From the NCBI GenBank assembly GCA_039707465.1, contig CM077647.1, forward strand, positions 176,820,663 to 176,884,662: a DNA stretch of 64,000 nt, given 5' to 3'. Shown here piece after piece: positions 40,373 to 51,503 of this stretch. The translations under genes were made by a program, and so were the position numbers. Position 1 is the first letter of the stretch. The number at the start of each line of letters is the position of its first letter. The stretch comes from Rhabdophis nuchalis. Lineage: Eukaryota > Chordata > Lepidosauria > Squamata > Natricidae. The notes below the pieces were generated by a model. It was not told where the DNA came from. It saw only the letters and a list, made by a program, of their open reading frames with translations, and searched no databases.

Positions 40373-40691
40373 TACCCAAATAATAGATCATGGTTTATAG
40401 TTACAAAACAGCAGATATCTTAGGAAGATGAGCCATTCTCTTCATGAAATAGTAATGAGAACTAAAAAAAATCTACTTTATTAAGAGTGAAGTCACTCAT
40501 TGTACAGTGGAAGGTTTTATTTATTTTATTTTATTTTCCATCTTTGTTCATAAGAATTTTCACACACATTGATGTCTTCCAAGGAGTTGCAGTTATATAA
40601 TGTTGGCAGAGCCAATAAACAATTTATGTTCTTAGAAGAATATTACAAATCCAATTGCACATCAGAAATACATATACCCAAAATTTAATAG

Positions 40692-41596
40692 TCAAAAATG
40701 CTTTTTCTTTACAAGTTGATCTTTGCTGTTCAGCTCAGGCCTCAGCAGAATAATGTAGCATTTGGGGAAGAAGATACATCCCAATAACCCAGCACTGGAA
40801 GCTAAGATGGAGAAGATCTCCACAGCTGCAATATACTTTCCTTTGGTGCTCAAGTAGGTTGGAACAAAAGACAACCAAACACTACAAAACACCAGCATGC
40901 TGAACGTGATGAATTTGGCTTCATTGAATGTGTCTGGCAGGTTCCTAGCCAGGAAAGCCACCATGAAGCTGACCAGAGACAGAAACCCCATGTAGCCCAA
41001 GACAAGATAAAACATCACAACAGACCCTTCGTTACATTCTGCTATGATCTCTTCAGTCATTGATCGTGTGTTAAGTTCTGGAAAGGGGGGAGAAGTGACC
41101 ATCCACGTCAGACAAATGCCTCCTTGAATGAAGGACCCAGAAAAAACAATTAAGATGGACAGTCTTTTCCCCAACCATTTTCTCATGCCGGATCCTGGTT
41201 TGGTAGCCATAAATGCTGCAATGACCATGATGGTTTTGGCCAACACAGTAGAAACAGCCACAGAGAAGATAACGCCAAACACGGATTGTCGCAGGAAGCA
41301 AATAACTTTGAGAGGTTTTCCAATGAAAAGAAAAGAGTTGAGGAAGCAAAGCAGAAGCGAGATGAGGAGAGTGTAGGTGAGGTCCTTGTTGTTAGCTTTA
41401 ACAAGGGGGGTATCTTTATGTTTAATGAATATTCCAAGTGTGACTATAGAAATGACTGAAAATAAAACAGCAGCCACAACTAAACTGACCCCTAATGGTT
41501 CTTCATAAGTTAAAAATGTTATGGTTTTTGAGATGCATCGATCTTTGTCCTTACTTGGATATTGGTCTTCTGGACATTCAGAACAGGCAATCATAT
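40692..41596 (-). CDS. V2R unit 2, exon 6 (seven-transmembrane exon)
   Basis: This last coding exon of a vomeronasal type-2 receptor is intact. The acceptor TTATTTGCAG precedes 41596. The frame reads [20 protein letters not shown] (end of the cysteine-rich domain), then seven hydrophobic helices, including [35 protein letters not shown] and [20 protein letters not shown]. The intracellular loop [15 protein letters not shown] and the TM7 motif PKCYIILL are conserved. It ends [14 protein letters not shown] and a stop at 40692, with a total of 905 bp. Exons 1-3 of the same unit lie upstream on the same strand. Exons 4 and 5, which should lie between 41597 and 45917, were not found, so the gene may be non-functional or the exons too diverged to see by eye. 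Confidence 0.93.
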
Positions 41597-41649
41597 CTGC
41601 AAATAAGACAAAGGCAAAATAAAAAAGAGTATGAAGCATGGAATGTAAA
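41597..41649 (-). other. Intron 5 start, V2R unit 2
   Basis: Pyrimidine-rich acceptor region (minus strand) of exon 6. Confidence 0.6.
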
Positions 41650-41745
41650 TATTGTATTGTATTGTATTGTATTGTATTGTATTGTATTGCATTGCATTGC
41701 ATTGTATTGTATTGTATTTATCGTATCGTATCATATCATAATTTA
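41650..41745. repeat. (ATTGT)n microsatellite
   Basis: About 70 bases of ATTGT with a few ATTGC variants, then ATCGT/ATCAT. ATTGT is the tail unit of the CR1 copies in this window, so a CR1 tail is the likely source. Confidence 0.9.
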
Positions 41746-42270
41746 TTTTCTGGCTGGGGAATTCTGGGAGTTGAGGTCCTCACCTCTTAAAATGGCTACG
41801 TTTGGGGGGAAATCATCAGAAGAGATCCCATGGGGCTACACAGAGAGAAGGTACGGAGCAGAAGGCAGGCAATTCTGATGCACCATGCAGGATTCAGACA
41901 AGCTGTGAGACACAAAGATGAGCCTCCTGCGGCTGTCTGCTGCTCTGGCCCATCGATGCTCAGCTTTCCCACAGCCCATGTGGTCACATTCAGAACACCT
42001 GCCACCCCCCACCTCTACTTCCACCTGCTGTTTGCACAGGTACTCAACTCACCTGTGTTGTGCAGGCTGCAGCTGCCACCAAACAATGTCAACCTGCATG
42101 CACTCATCACCTCCTATGCTGGCCACACCCACTCCCTTCCACTAGGATTTATTTTTGGGATAGGGCTTATTTTCAAGGAAACACAGTCACTGCCCATCTC
42201 AAATAAACATATCTGGCCAGTGCAGAACAATGAGATAAAATAACAATGTGAATAACCCAAATATAAAAAT
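41746..42270. other. No gene; half fold-back MITE at its start
   Basis: TGGCTGGGGAATTCTGGGAG at about 41752-41771 resembles an arm of the fold-back family at 11824. The rest is unassigned; the frames at 41830-42243 are not supported. Confidence 0.4.
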
Positions 42271-42569
42271 CAGTGGTGAAATTCAAATGTTTTTACTACC
42301 AGTTCTGTGGGCATGGCTTGGTGGGCGTGATGTGGCTTGGTTGGCATGGCTTGGTGGATGTGATACTGCAAAATCTCCATTCCCACCCCATTCCAGGGGA
42401 AGGATACTGAAAAAATCTCAATTCCTACCCCACTCTGGGGCCAGCCAGAGGTGGAATTTGCCAGTTCTCTGAACTACTTAAAATTTCGGCTACCAGTTCT
42501 GTGAATTACTCAAAATTTCCATTACTGGTTCTCCAGAACCTGTCAGAACCTGCTGGATTTCACCCCTGA
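42271..42569. mobile_element. hAT-like MITE
   Basis: CAGTGGTGAAATTCAAATG at the left and GCTGGATTTCACCCCTG at the right. The interior shows GGGCATGGCTTGGTGGGCG and ACCAGTTCTGTG, as in 58125 and 61782. Confidence 0.6.
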
Positions 42570-43324
42570 TAAAAATGTAAAACTCCAATAAATACAGTAA
42601 AAGATACATACAGTATAAACCCTAGGAAGTAAGGGAAACAAAAATTGTCACTTCAACAATAGAATCATCTCAGTAACTCTCCATTACATTTGGCACCCCC
42701 AAATAGTGAATATAAAAAGGGATGGAACCCCTGGATATTCTTCAAGGGCAGCCCCAAGTAGTCGACATTATAGTAGTCCTATCTGTAAGTTACTAGGACA
42801 TGAATGACTATAAGTAGACCCTGCCAATCCATGGAATTGCACACCATGCAAAGGCTCATCTAGCCAAGATTGCCAACTGTTCATCAAGGAGATATGAGTT
42901 ATACACATTGTCTATTGTACATCAAATCTGGCCAGGTACTGCAAAGTCATTCAGCACCAAAGATGGCATAGTCATGGAACCAGGGAGGGATGCCCTAAAC
43001 CCATAGCCACCCAGTCTTGTGAGGGTTCAGGAGAGGCCTATTGTTCACCATCCTGCCATTCAGAGCCTTCACCCACCGTGATAAGAAGATCGCACAATTG
43101 CTTAATCTGAGTGTTTTTAATCTGGCAAGCGTGGTGCAATTTCATCTGTTCCTCACTACAGGATATTCGCTGTCCCCTCCTTACCCAGGAGGGCCTGTAC
43201 CATTAGAAACAGGATTGGGTGAAAAATCTGAGGATGCAGTAAGGGCAGATAATTACTGGGGTGTCACCTTTTTTGACATCACTAGGTAGGTCTTAATAGA
43301 ATTTATAAACCATGCTTGATCTAG
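42570..43324. other. No gene seen
   Basis: Presumed V2R unit 2 intron sequence. Checked on the minus strand for exons 4 and 5 without success. Confidence 0.4.
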
Positions 43325-43985
43325 CTCCATGATGGTGAACCTATGGCACGCATGCCACAGATGACATGCAAAGCCCTCTCTGTGGGTATATGAGCCATCG
43401 CCCCATTCACAACTTCTGGAGGCAAGCTGTTCCAGAGGTTAATTGTCCTAACTGTCAGGAAATTTCTCCTTAGTTCTAAGTTGCTTCTCTCCTTGATAAG
43501 TTTCCACCCATTGCTTCTTGTCCTGTCCCCAGGTGCCTTGGAGAATAGTTTGACTCCTTCTTCTTTGTGGCACCCTCTGAGATATCGGAACACTGCTATC
43601 ATGTCTCCCCTGGTCCTTCTCTTCATCAAACTAGACATACCCAGTTCCTGCAACCGTTCTTCATATGTTTTAGCCTCCAGTCCCCTAATCCTCTTGGTTG
43701 CTCTTCTCTGCACTTTTTCCAGAGTCTCCACGTCTTTTCTACATCGTGGTGACCAAAATTGTATGCAGTATTCCAAGTGTGGCCTTACCAAGGCACTATA
43801 CAGTGGCATTAACACTTCACGTGATCTAGATTCTATCCCTCTGTTTATGCAGCCTAGAACTGTGTTGGCTTTTTTGGCAGCTGCTGCACACTGCTGGCTC
43901 ATATTTAAATGGTTGTCCACTAGGATTCCAAGATCCCTCTCACAGTTGCTACTATTGAGCAAGGTACCACCTATACTGTACCTAT
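43325..43985 (-). mobile_element. CR1 LINE, with MITE end at its 3' side
   Basis: The minus-strand frame 43962-43405 encodes CR1 ORF2 carboxyl sequence ([19 protein letters not shown] to [11 protein letters not shown]). It is cut at that point by a MITE piece GATGGTGAACCTATGGCACG (43328-43394), so the CR1 3' UTR is missing. Confidence 0.88.
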
Positions 43986-45055
43986 AAATAAGAGGACAAT
44001 CAAGATTTCCTGAAATGTATGTCCATAAAAATGAAAATGGTATTACTTAACACCCCAGGAGGCCTCCCTTAAAAAGGAAATAATTGTGAAGTGGAAGTGA
44101 TGGACATATGATGAAATAATATATTTTATAAAAGGTGAACCCACCTTTAAATCAAAAGAAGACTTGGAATTGGGTAAGATTTTAGTGAAAAATTGTGTTA
44201 TAATGTTATCTTCTTCTGTGTTAAAGAGAGTCAGAAGTTGGTGCCTTTTTTTCTTTTTCCCTCTTTACATCATTTTTTTTTCTTTTCCCTCTACCTCCTC
44301 TTAGTTTTCTATTACTTTTTTTGAATTTTTCTTTGTGTTTTATATTTTGATCCACCAATAAAAAAGTTTCATTGTTAAAAAAAAACTAAATGCAAAAGCA
44401 CAATGTAACGCTGGCTTCCATATGAAGTGGCCATGTACCAATTCATAAAACCATGTGTCAACTCTGAAGCGAACCTGGCTGAAAACCATCTTGTGCGGCC
44501 TCATAGTTGCCACAAACTCTGAGAGGGCGAAGTAGATAGACTTGATAATAGTCAAAACAAAAAGTTTTCTTGTGGGAACCAAGGTCATCCCAACTGGTGG
44601 CAGTTGAAGGAGGAGAGGAGTGACCAAGCACCCTGACAACTACTTTCATTGGACAATGTGACGGGTGAAATCTGAGGGGAAAATATTTGCTCTTTTTAAT
44701 TAGGGAAAAACCACAGGAATTTTAAGAGTTGGTTTTCACTAACTCTGCCGATCTGATGTATCCAATCAACCTGTTCTTTGAGGAATCTACATGCCTCAGA
44801 GTTCTACTTTTAGGGGATGTATTACTCGGAACGCTGACATCATGATCAATAAATTCTAAATTATTTAAAAACAAAAAGAGATAATTAATTCCACGTTTGT
44901 TTCAAATCCATCCCGCAATGAACGCCTCCAGCTAGGATTACTGGGGAGAACTGAGAAAAGACTTAATTTACAACACAGCGTATTGCTTTGTGGCAGTGCC
45001 ACAATGGGGAAAATCATGTCGGCTTTCAATATCAGCTTCTTTCCAAGTAGTGAGT
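43986..45055. other. No gene seen; T-rich repeat-like 3' end at 44200-44390
   Basis: 44200-44390 is T/C-rich and ends CCACCAATAAAAAAGTTTC, resembling a LINE 3' terminus. 44390-45055 has short frames only (for example 44340-44639 minus) and no recognisable V2R exon. Confidence 0.35.
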
Positions 45056-45059
45056 AAAT

Positions 45060-45125
45060 TTATTTTTTATTTATTTATTTTATTAAATTTATATCCCGCC
45101 CTTCTCCAAAAGGACCCAGGGCGGC
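45060..45125 (-). mobile_element. L2 3' tail only
   Basis: TTATTTATTTATTTTATTAA then ATCCCGCCCTTCTCCAAAAG and GGACCCAGGGCGGC, the L2 terminus in reverse, truncated after about 60 bases. Confidence 0.8.
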
Positions 45126-45179
45126 AAAAATCATTTTCCTCCAAGGTCTCCTCACTAAGGAGTGTCAAACTCGCTTCTG

Positions 45180-45740
45180 ATCTAGGTTTCTGGAGAGCAT
45201 GAAGCAAACTCCTTGTCCCCCTTTTATTAATTTACTGTGAATTCTGCTCATTCACATCCAGCAAAGTCTTTCAATGGAGGATTTACAGTCACAGACCTTA
45301 TCTGGCTTGGAGAGCTGACAGGCCAATCTCTGCAAAACTTGGCAAGGAGTCTCGGAGAGTCGCGAACCAATGAAGTGAACTAATTGTCTCCTGCAAACTC
45401 CCCTCCCCTTTGGCTCCTCTTTTATTTCTTCTGGGAGGGGCCATTCATCATCCACCTGTGGCCTTACTCCCAAGTCGACCCCTGTTGTTAGCTGCTCCCT
45501 TCCTTTGGCAACTCTGCACATGCACACACTGGGAATAGGCTCCAGCTGCTCTTCTGCCTCACAGATGTCTGACTCTGAAGGCAGCTGATAACTGGCATAT
45601 GGCTCTGGACCCCTCTCTTCTTCTGACACAGAGCCCTCATCAGAGCCTTCCCCAGACTCCAGGACTGGCCCATGTTCCTACCCAACCTCCTCACTTTCCG
45701 AATCTGCTGCCAGCTCAGCTGGCCACTGGTGGGCCACAAC
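45180..45740 (-). repeat. LTR-like repeat, minus copy of the 47471-49102 family
   Basis: On the minus strand it runs TGTTGTGGCCCACCAGTGG through GAGTTTGCAGGAGACAATTA and AAATTAATAAAAGGGGG-like sequence to CCTAGATCAGA. The same order of blocks occurs at 47471-47804 and 48811-49102. The polyadenylation-like AATAAA near the end suits an LTR. Its minus-strand frame (45252-45629) is not a recognisable protein. Confidence 0.6.
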
Positions 45741-45917
45741 AGCAGAATCACAGCACATCATGTGACATATCAGGACTCTTTCCCCCTTTGATAAACTGGG
45801 TGGGGGCAGGGCCAGCACATGATGCATCCAGCCCATGGGCCAGGAGATTGACACCCCTGCTTCAGATAGTATTAATCTGATCCTGGCAATGAAGCTGTTT
45901 GATTCACAAATTGTTAC
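45741..45917. repeat. hAT-like MITE end
   Basis: 45790-45862 (GGCCAGGAGATTGACACCCCTG) looks like the right end of a CAGGGGTGTCAA-type element. A matching degraded left end (AAGGAGTGTCAAACTCG) lies at about 45158. The LTR-like repeat sits between them. Confidence 0.45.
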
Positions 45918-46745
45918 CTTCCAGGTGCCTTGATCTTGAAGTTTGACCCTTGAGCTCCCTGCTACTACTCTGTGTTTAGACCTACTCATGCCGTGAAAAG
46001 CATGTGCCACAGCATAGACTGCATTGTAGATACTGTAGCTGTGGCCGGTCATTTCAAATAAGTTCCAGGGAAGATGATTTAGTTCTTCCTTCCCAGTACA
46101 TGCTTCATCACTTCCCGCTGGTTTATTAGTCCCAGATAAGGAGCAATCAAAGCCTTGCTCCCAGAACTCTTTCAACAAACTATCTTGTTGCATCTGAAAT
46201 GGTTTGATGGCCCCAAGGAATTCCTTGAACCCTGACAGTTCCTTGGAATGAATAGCAAAGGAAATGGCTCCATCGAACACTTGCAAATCTGAGGGGCGGT
46301 GAAGACTTGTTAACACGAGATCCATCTGGGCTGTCAGAATCCACATCTTTCCACGGCTGACGTCTATATATTTCATGAAGGTAAACAGAAGGATTGCTGT
46401 GAGACATTCTCCGTAGAAGACGAATGTGTTCACTTTGGGGTGGTTCAAATAAAATTGTATCCTGTATGCTATATCACCTTGAAACATGAAGAAAAAGGCT
46501 TGTTTGGGGAACCTCTCCACAAAAGCAGCGCAGATCCTGTTCTCAGAAAGAAGCGGATCCAGAGCTTCAAGGAAATTGTCTCCACTGTCGTCATCCAGAA
46601 TTAAGAGGCCAACCCACGTCCATCCAAAATGCTTCAGCAAATGGATGATCCCCACAAGCTGAAGGCTTTCGTTGGGAGCCATGTGGTAAAAGGAAGCAGC
46701 CATCTTTGTTTTGTGCTTCTTGGGAGCAAATGAACCATAAGCGAG
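45918..46745 (-). CDS. V2R unit 2, exon 3 (ligand-binding domain)
   Basis: Encodes the main part of the extracellular ANF-receptor/Venus-flytrap domain that binds the pheromone ligand. The acceptor TTTTGTCAG precedes LAYGSFAPKKHKTKM (46745) and the donor AAG|GTAACA follows TWK (45918). 828 bp, 276 codons, phase 0 at both ends, no stop. Blocks: LLKHFGWTWVGLLILDDDSG, NPLLSENRICAAFVERFP-like segment, NTFVFYGECLTAILLFTFMK, PSDLQVFDGAISFAIHS, FKEFWEQGFDCSLSG-like EFWEQGFDC, CTGKEELNHLPWNLFEMTGH, SYSIYNAVYAVAHAFHG. The internal ATG in TKMAASF is not a start codon. The frame continues past the donor only by chance. Confidence 0.92.
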
Positions 46746-46850
46746 CTGACAAAATATGTGTAGTTGGTTGGTTAGAGTTGGAATGTCATGACTCAGTTGA
46801 GAAAAGTATACAGGTGGACTTTGACTTACAACAGTTTGTACAACAGGTCA

Positions 46851-47244
46851 TGTCAGGGTTCCAAATAGTATCCAAAAGTAAATCAGAATCCAAGGCAAAG
46901 TATTGCTCAAAGTTACAATTTATTAAGAGAGCCATGTTGGCACATCTGGGAAAACCTGAATTTGAAAGCTTCCCGGTTTTCCCACCCAGTTGAAAGTACA
47001 AGTTCTTGTCCCCACACCCACAAGTCCATCACATGGTCCAATCTCCCACTGCCACCCATCCAGTTCCGGTCAGGTGCAGAGGTGCAAAGACAAAAGACGA
47101 CCTTGGTTTTCTAGAAAGAATTTTGTTTTGGCTACATATCATCTAACTCTATACAATCCCCCCTCCCATAGAAAGTGCCTAGTAGAATAATAGAAAGCGT
47201 GGCTGGCCTGAGATCCACAAGGAAATATGGCTGCAGGCCTGACA
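46851..47244 (-). mobile_element. Solo LTR, 394 bp
   Basis: Bounded by TGTCAGGGTT and GGCCTGACA. Flanks GGTCA (46846-46850) and GTTCA (47245-47249) match at 4 of 5. The minus strand carries AATAAATTG near its 3' side, so the LTR is in minus orientation. No internal coding sequence. Confidence 0.7.
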
Positions 47245-47470
47245 GTTCATTTAGTAACTGTTCAAAGTTGCAATGGCACTAAAAAAAGTGACTTAGGGCC
47301 ATTTCCCAAGCTTACAAATGTCACAGCATCTCTATGGTCACATGATCAAAATTCAAATGCTTGGCAACTGATTCATTTTCATGACAGTTGCAGTATCCCA
47401 GGGTCATGTGATCACCTTTTGTGACCTTCTGTTCCATGGGGAAGCCAGATTCACCTAACAACTCTGATAC

Positions 47471-49102
47471 TATTGTGGCCCGCCAGTGGAGCTGGTAGCA
47501 GATTCAGAAAGGGAGGAGGTTGGGGAGGAACATGGGCCAGTCCTGGAATTCTGGGGAAGGTTCTGATGAGGGCTCTGTGTCAGAGGGAGAGGCAGAGAGG
47601 GGGCCAGGACCATCTGACAGTTATCAGCTGCCTTTGGAGTCAGACAGTAGTGGGGCAGAAGAACAGCTGGAGCCTGTTCCTGATGTGCACATACACAGAG
47701 CTTCCAGGAGAAAGGAACAGCTAAGGAACAAAGGCCAACTCAGGAGTAAAGGCATAGGTGGATGGTGAATGACCCTTCTCAGAGGGAATAAAGAGGAGCG
47801 AAAGGTTTAGGTTTTAGGTTTTAGGTTTTATTTGATTTATATACCGCTCTTATCTCCAATTGGACTCAGGGCGGTGCACAGGCAGTTAAAAATGACACAA
47901 CAAACAATAAATACAATCACAACATTAAAATAGCATTCAATTGAAATAACCTGTGCTAAAATATAAACTAAAATGTTAAAATCCCCATACCTAATCAGTT
48001 TAAAATTATATCTAATCTAACTCTAACTCTAAGCTAGGCCAGCTAGGTGGGAAAAGTGCATTTTGAGTGATTGGCGAAAGCGGCGAAGGTCCGTGATGTT
48101 GCGGAGTTCGGGGGGGCAGGTCGTTCCAGAGGGCTGGACCCGCCAGAGAGAAGGCCCTCTCCCTGGGGGTCGCCAGCCGGCATTGACTGGAAGACGGCAC
48201 CCTGAGGAGGCCCACCCTGTGGGAGCGGATCGGTCGAAGAGAGGTATGCGGTAGGAGACAGTCCCGCAGATAACTAGGCCCCGTGCCATGGAGCGATTTA
48301 AAGATGGTTACCAACACCTTGAAGCGCACCCAGTAGGCCACCGGCAGCCAGTGCAGGTTGCGCAGGAGGGGTGTTACATGGGAGCACCGTGAGGCTCCCA
48401 AAATCCCCCGTGCGGCCGCATTCTGCACTAACTGGAGTCTCTGGGTGCACCTCAAGGGGAGCCCCATGTAGAGAGCATTACAATAGTCTAGGCAGGACGT
48501 AACGAGCGCTTGAGTGACTGTGCGAAGGGCGTCCCGGTCAAGGATAGGGTGCAACTGGCGGACCAGGCGAACCTGGTAGAAGGCCCCCCTGGTCACGGCC
48601 GTCACCTGGTCATCCAAGGAAAGCCGTGAATCCAGGAGGATGCCAAGGTTGCGAGCCCTTTCCACGGGGGCTAGTGTCTCGCCCCCGATGACCAGCGATG
48701 GAGTCAGCTGGCTGTACCAGGACGCTGGAAATCACAGCCACTCGGTCTTAGACGGGTTGAGTCGAAGTTTGTTACTCCCCATCCAGGCCCGCACGGTCTC
48801 CAGACACCAGGGGAGTGGAGTTTGCAGGAGACAATTTGTTTGTTTAATTAGTGTGAAGATTTGTCTATGACTCTCAGAGACTTCTTGCCAAGTATTTTCT
48901 TGTACAGCATTGCATTTGGAAGATATCAGCCTGGCAGCTCTCCAAGCCTGATATGGTCTGTGGCTGTAAATTCACCCTTGAAAGAGTGTTTGCCGTGACT
49001 TTGCTGGATGTGAATGAGAGGAATTCACATGAGTTTAATAAAAATGAGTTTTGTTGGGACAAGGAGTCTACTTTGTGATTTTGTGAAGCCTAGGTCAGAA
49101 CA
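47471..49102 (+). mobile_element. Solo LTR interrupted by an L2
   Basis: Starts TATTGTGGCCCGCCAGTGG and ends AGGTCAGAACA. Flanks GATAC (47466-47470) and GTTAC (49103-49107) match at 4 of 5. LTR sequence is 47471-47804 and 48811-49102; the middle is an inserted L2. TTTAATAAAAATGAG near 49033 may be the polyadenylation site. Confidence 0.65.
47805..48810 (-). mobile_element. L2 LINE 3' part inside a solo LTR
   Basis: The minus-strand frame 48665-48012 encodes NLGILLDSRLSLDDQVTAV, LVTSCLDYCNALYMGLPLR, LHWLPVAYWVRFKVLVTIF and LAGPALWNDLPP, with a late frameshift. The A-rich 3' end is at 47805. Confidence 0.92.
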
Positions 49103-49364
49103 GTTACTAAATTTGCAAGTGAAGTGATTCACTTAACAAATGTGGGAAGATAGGTCGTACAAAAAATTCACCTAACAAATATCTTACTTAGCAACAAAAA
49201 TTTTGGGCTCAGTTGTGGTCGTAAGTCCAGGACTACCTGTATTTTCTGAAAGATCATGCAGATATGTACATTTTATCCAAACCCTTTCCTTGGATGGGTT
49301 TCCATTTTCAAATCTAAATTAACTAAAATCTAAATTAACTAAATTAACCGAACTGATGGACAAA

Positions 49365-50000
49365 ATGAGGTGCACTCGAAAGCTACAGTTAGTTCAGAAT
49401 GCAGCCACGCAGGTGATTACGGCAGCTTCGAGGCACTCCCATATAACACCAATCCTGTGCGAGCTGCACTGGCTACCTGTGGTCTTTCAGGTGCGCTTCA
49501 AGGTTTTGACGACCATCTTCAAAGCGCTCCATGGCTTGGGGCCTAGTTATATGCGAGACCGTCTCCTGCCCCATACATCCCTTAGACCGATCCGCTCCCA
49601 CAGAGAGGGCCTTCTCAGGGTGCCGTCGGCTGGACAATGCTGACTGGTGACACCCAGGGGAAGGGCCTTCTCTGTGGCGGGCCCTGCCCTGTGGAACAAC
49701 CTACCCCCAGAACTTCGTACCATCACCGACCTCCGCCTCTTCCGCCAGTGTTTAAAAACACACCTCTTCCATCAAGCCGGCCTAACATAGCCTCCACTGG
49801 GACTAGCCATAGATAGTTTTAATTGGGGATTTTAATTGGTTTTAGCGCAGGATGGGGATCTAATAGGTTTTTAAATTTTGTATTGTGTTTTTTGTATGTA
49901 TTTTAATTTCCTGTGCGCCGCCCTGGGTCCTCTTGGAGAAGGGCGGGATATAAATTTAATAAATAAATAAAATAAATAAATAAAATAAACCTTTGACTTT
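49365..50000 (+). mobile_element. L2 LINE 3' end
   Basis: MRCTRKLQLVQNAATQVITA through LRPIRSHREGLLRVPSAGQC, then a stop in TGCTGACTGGTGA and continued L2 similarity to the CGCCGCCCTGGGTCC end and AAATAAAT tail. Confidence 0.9.
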
Positions 50001-50030
50001 TAAGGTTGCTATGCATTAACTTTTAAATAG

Positions 50031-50275
50031 CAATAGCACTTAGATTTATATACTGCTTCCCAGTGCTTTATAGGTCTCTCTAAGCAGTTTACTGAGTCAG
50101 CATATTGCCCCCAACAATCTGGGTCCTCCCTTTACTGACCTTGGAAGGATGAGTCAACCTTGAGCCAGTTGAGATGAGTCAACCTTGAGCCTGTTGAGAT
50201 TTGAACTGCCAAATTGCAGGCAGTCGGCAGGCAGCAGAAGTAGCCTGCAACACTGGACTCTAACCACTGTGCGGT
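50031..50275 (-). mobile_element. Second tRNA-derived SINE family
   Basis: On the minus strand, GCACAGTGGTTAGAGTCCAG (A box) and GGCAGTTCAAATCTCAAC (B box) are followed by GTTGACTCATCCTTCCAAGG and AGTAAACTGCTTAGAGAG. It ends AAATCTAAGTGCTATTGCTA. A CAACCTTGAGCC segment is duplicated. Related copies are at 3378 and 63020. Confidence 0.7.
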
Positions 50276-50549
50276 TTATAAATAAATGGGACACTACCTT
50301 ATTTATTTCTTTGGTTTTTTTCTACACAGGACTCTAAACAACATCATAGGTTTGGCTGAAAGAGGCTGATGGACACAGTCCCCAGTTAGCTTCCATGGAT
50401 GAGAATTAATTCACACCGAGACCACCATCTGACATTCTCAGCTTCTGCAATGATTTAATGTAGATACGGGTTAATTCCAGGTCCCAGATTTCATCTGGCT
50501 TTTTGGATACATCATTACAACATAATCTAACCTCTACTTAATAAATATT
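50276..50549. other. No gene seen
   Basis: Unassigned V2R unit 2 intron sequence with a short dispersed-repeat piece at 50320-50380. Confidence 0.35.
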
Positions 50550-51465
50550 TCCCATTCCTTTCACGAGAAGAGTACTCCATTCCTCAGCTAACAACAGAAT
50601 ACATTATGCTTGAAATGCTGGGCTTGGACAACCTAGAACAGAGATGGTGAACCTCTGCTTTTGGCTCTCGTGCCAAAAGCAGAGGGAGCACGGGGGGGTC
50701 ATCCTCTGCATGCATGTGTGGGTGACCAGCTCTCTTCCACCCCCTGCTCTCCTCTGGAGACCCTCCAGAGGCTTCAGCAGGATTTCCTGAAGGCTCCTGA
50801 GGGCGAAAAACGGCCTAATGGCTAAACTGGAAGTCACTTCCCAAACTTCCAGTTAGCCCATAGGGTTAGTTTTTCGCACTCCTGAGACTTCAAGAAAGCC
50901 TCAAGAGAAGGCCAAAGTCAGCTGGCCAGCATGCACGTTGGAGCTGACAGGGCAACACCTCACGTGCCCTGACAAATGGCTCCGTGTGCCACCTGTGGCA
51001 CGCGTGCCATAGGTTCGCCATCACGGACCAACAGTAGAACTACACCACCTACGATCTGACCTAAGTGTAGTAAACAAAATTGTCTGCTACAATGTCCTAC
51101 CTTTCAACGAATACTTCAGCTTCAACCTCAATAATACACAGGCAAATAATCGATATACGTAAACCACTCCAAACTTAATTGCAGAAAATACAACTTCAGC
51201 ATCGGAGTGGGAAAATGCCTGGAATTCTCTACCTGACTCCATTGTAACATCCTCAAACCCACACAGCTTCAACCTTAAACTGTCTACTATGGACCTCACC
51301 CCATTCCTAAGAGGTCCATAAAAGGGGGCGTGCATAAGTGCGCCATCATGCCTACCGCCCCTGTCCTACTGTTCACATTCACTTGTACTCATTCCTTGTC
51401 CATGTTTATACTTATACCTGTTATCTAGTACATGTTCAACAAGTTAAATAAATAAAATAAACAAA
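50550..51465 (+). mobile_element. Jockey-superfamily LINE 3' end, split by a MITE
   Basis: 50555-50637 and 51020-51465 join into the same LINE end as 27645-28265 (CTTGGACAACCTAGAAC, then TAGAACTACACCACCTACG, and the TACCTGTTATCTAGTACATG end). It lies about 40 bases from the exon 2 donor of V2R unit 2, the same place as in unit 1. Confidence 0.75.
50638..51020. mobile_element. hAT-like MITE inside the LINE
   Basis: CAGAGATGGTGAACCTCTG at the left and GTGCCATAGGTTCGCCATCA at the right, with flanking CCTAGAAC and AGTAGAAC. It interrupts the LINE reading AACCTAGAACTACACC. Confidence 0.65.
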
Positions 51466-51503
51466 TTTGACCCTTTGGAGGCGTTTTCATACATGTAGCT
51501 TAC

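Larger units (their letters stand above)
46790..49250. repeat. Old dispersed repeat hosting two LTRs
   Basis: Pieces at 46790-46850, 47245-47470 and 49103-49250 form one repeat (GACTTACAACAGTTTGTACA, GGTCACATGATCAAAATTC, GATTCACTTAACAAATGTGG, CAGTTGTGGTCGTAAGTCC). A related piece is at 61715-62090. Two LTR insertions interrupt it. Confidence 0.65.

Noticed and set aside
41830..42243. 137-residue plus-strand frame
   Set aside because: No recognisable domain, overlaps a competing minus frame of similar length, and lies in repeat-rich intron.
44340..44649. Minus-strand frames considered as V2R exon 4 or 5
   Set aside because: No cysteine pattern, no NNSAGE- or CCYDC-like motifs, and no proper splice sites.
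46660..46703. ATG in TKMAASF as the start of a V2R gene
   Set aside because: The upstream acceptor and the in-frame LAYGSFAPKKH show that it is inside exon 3. The true start is in exon 1 at 56468.
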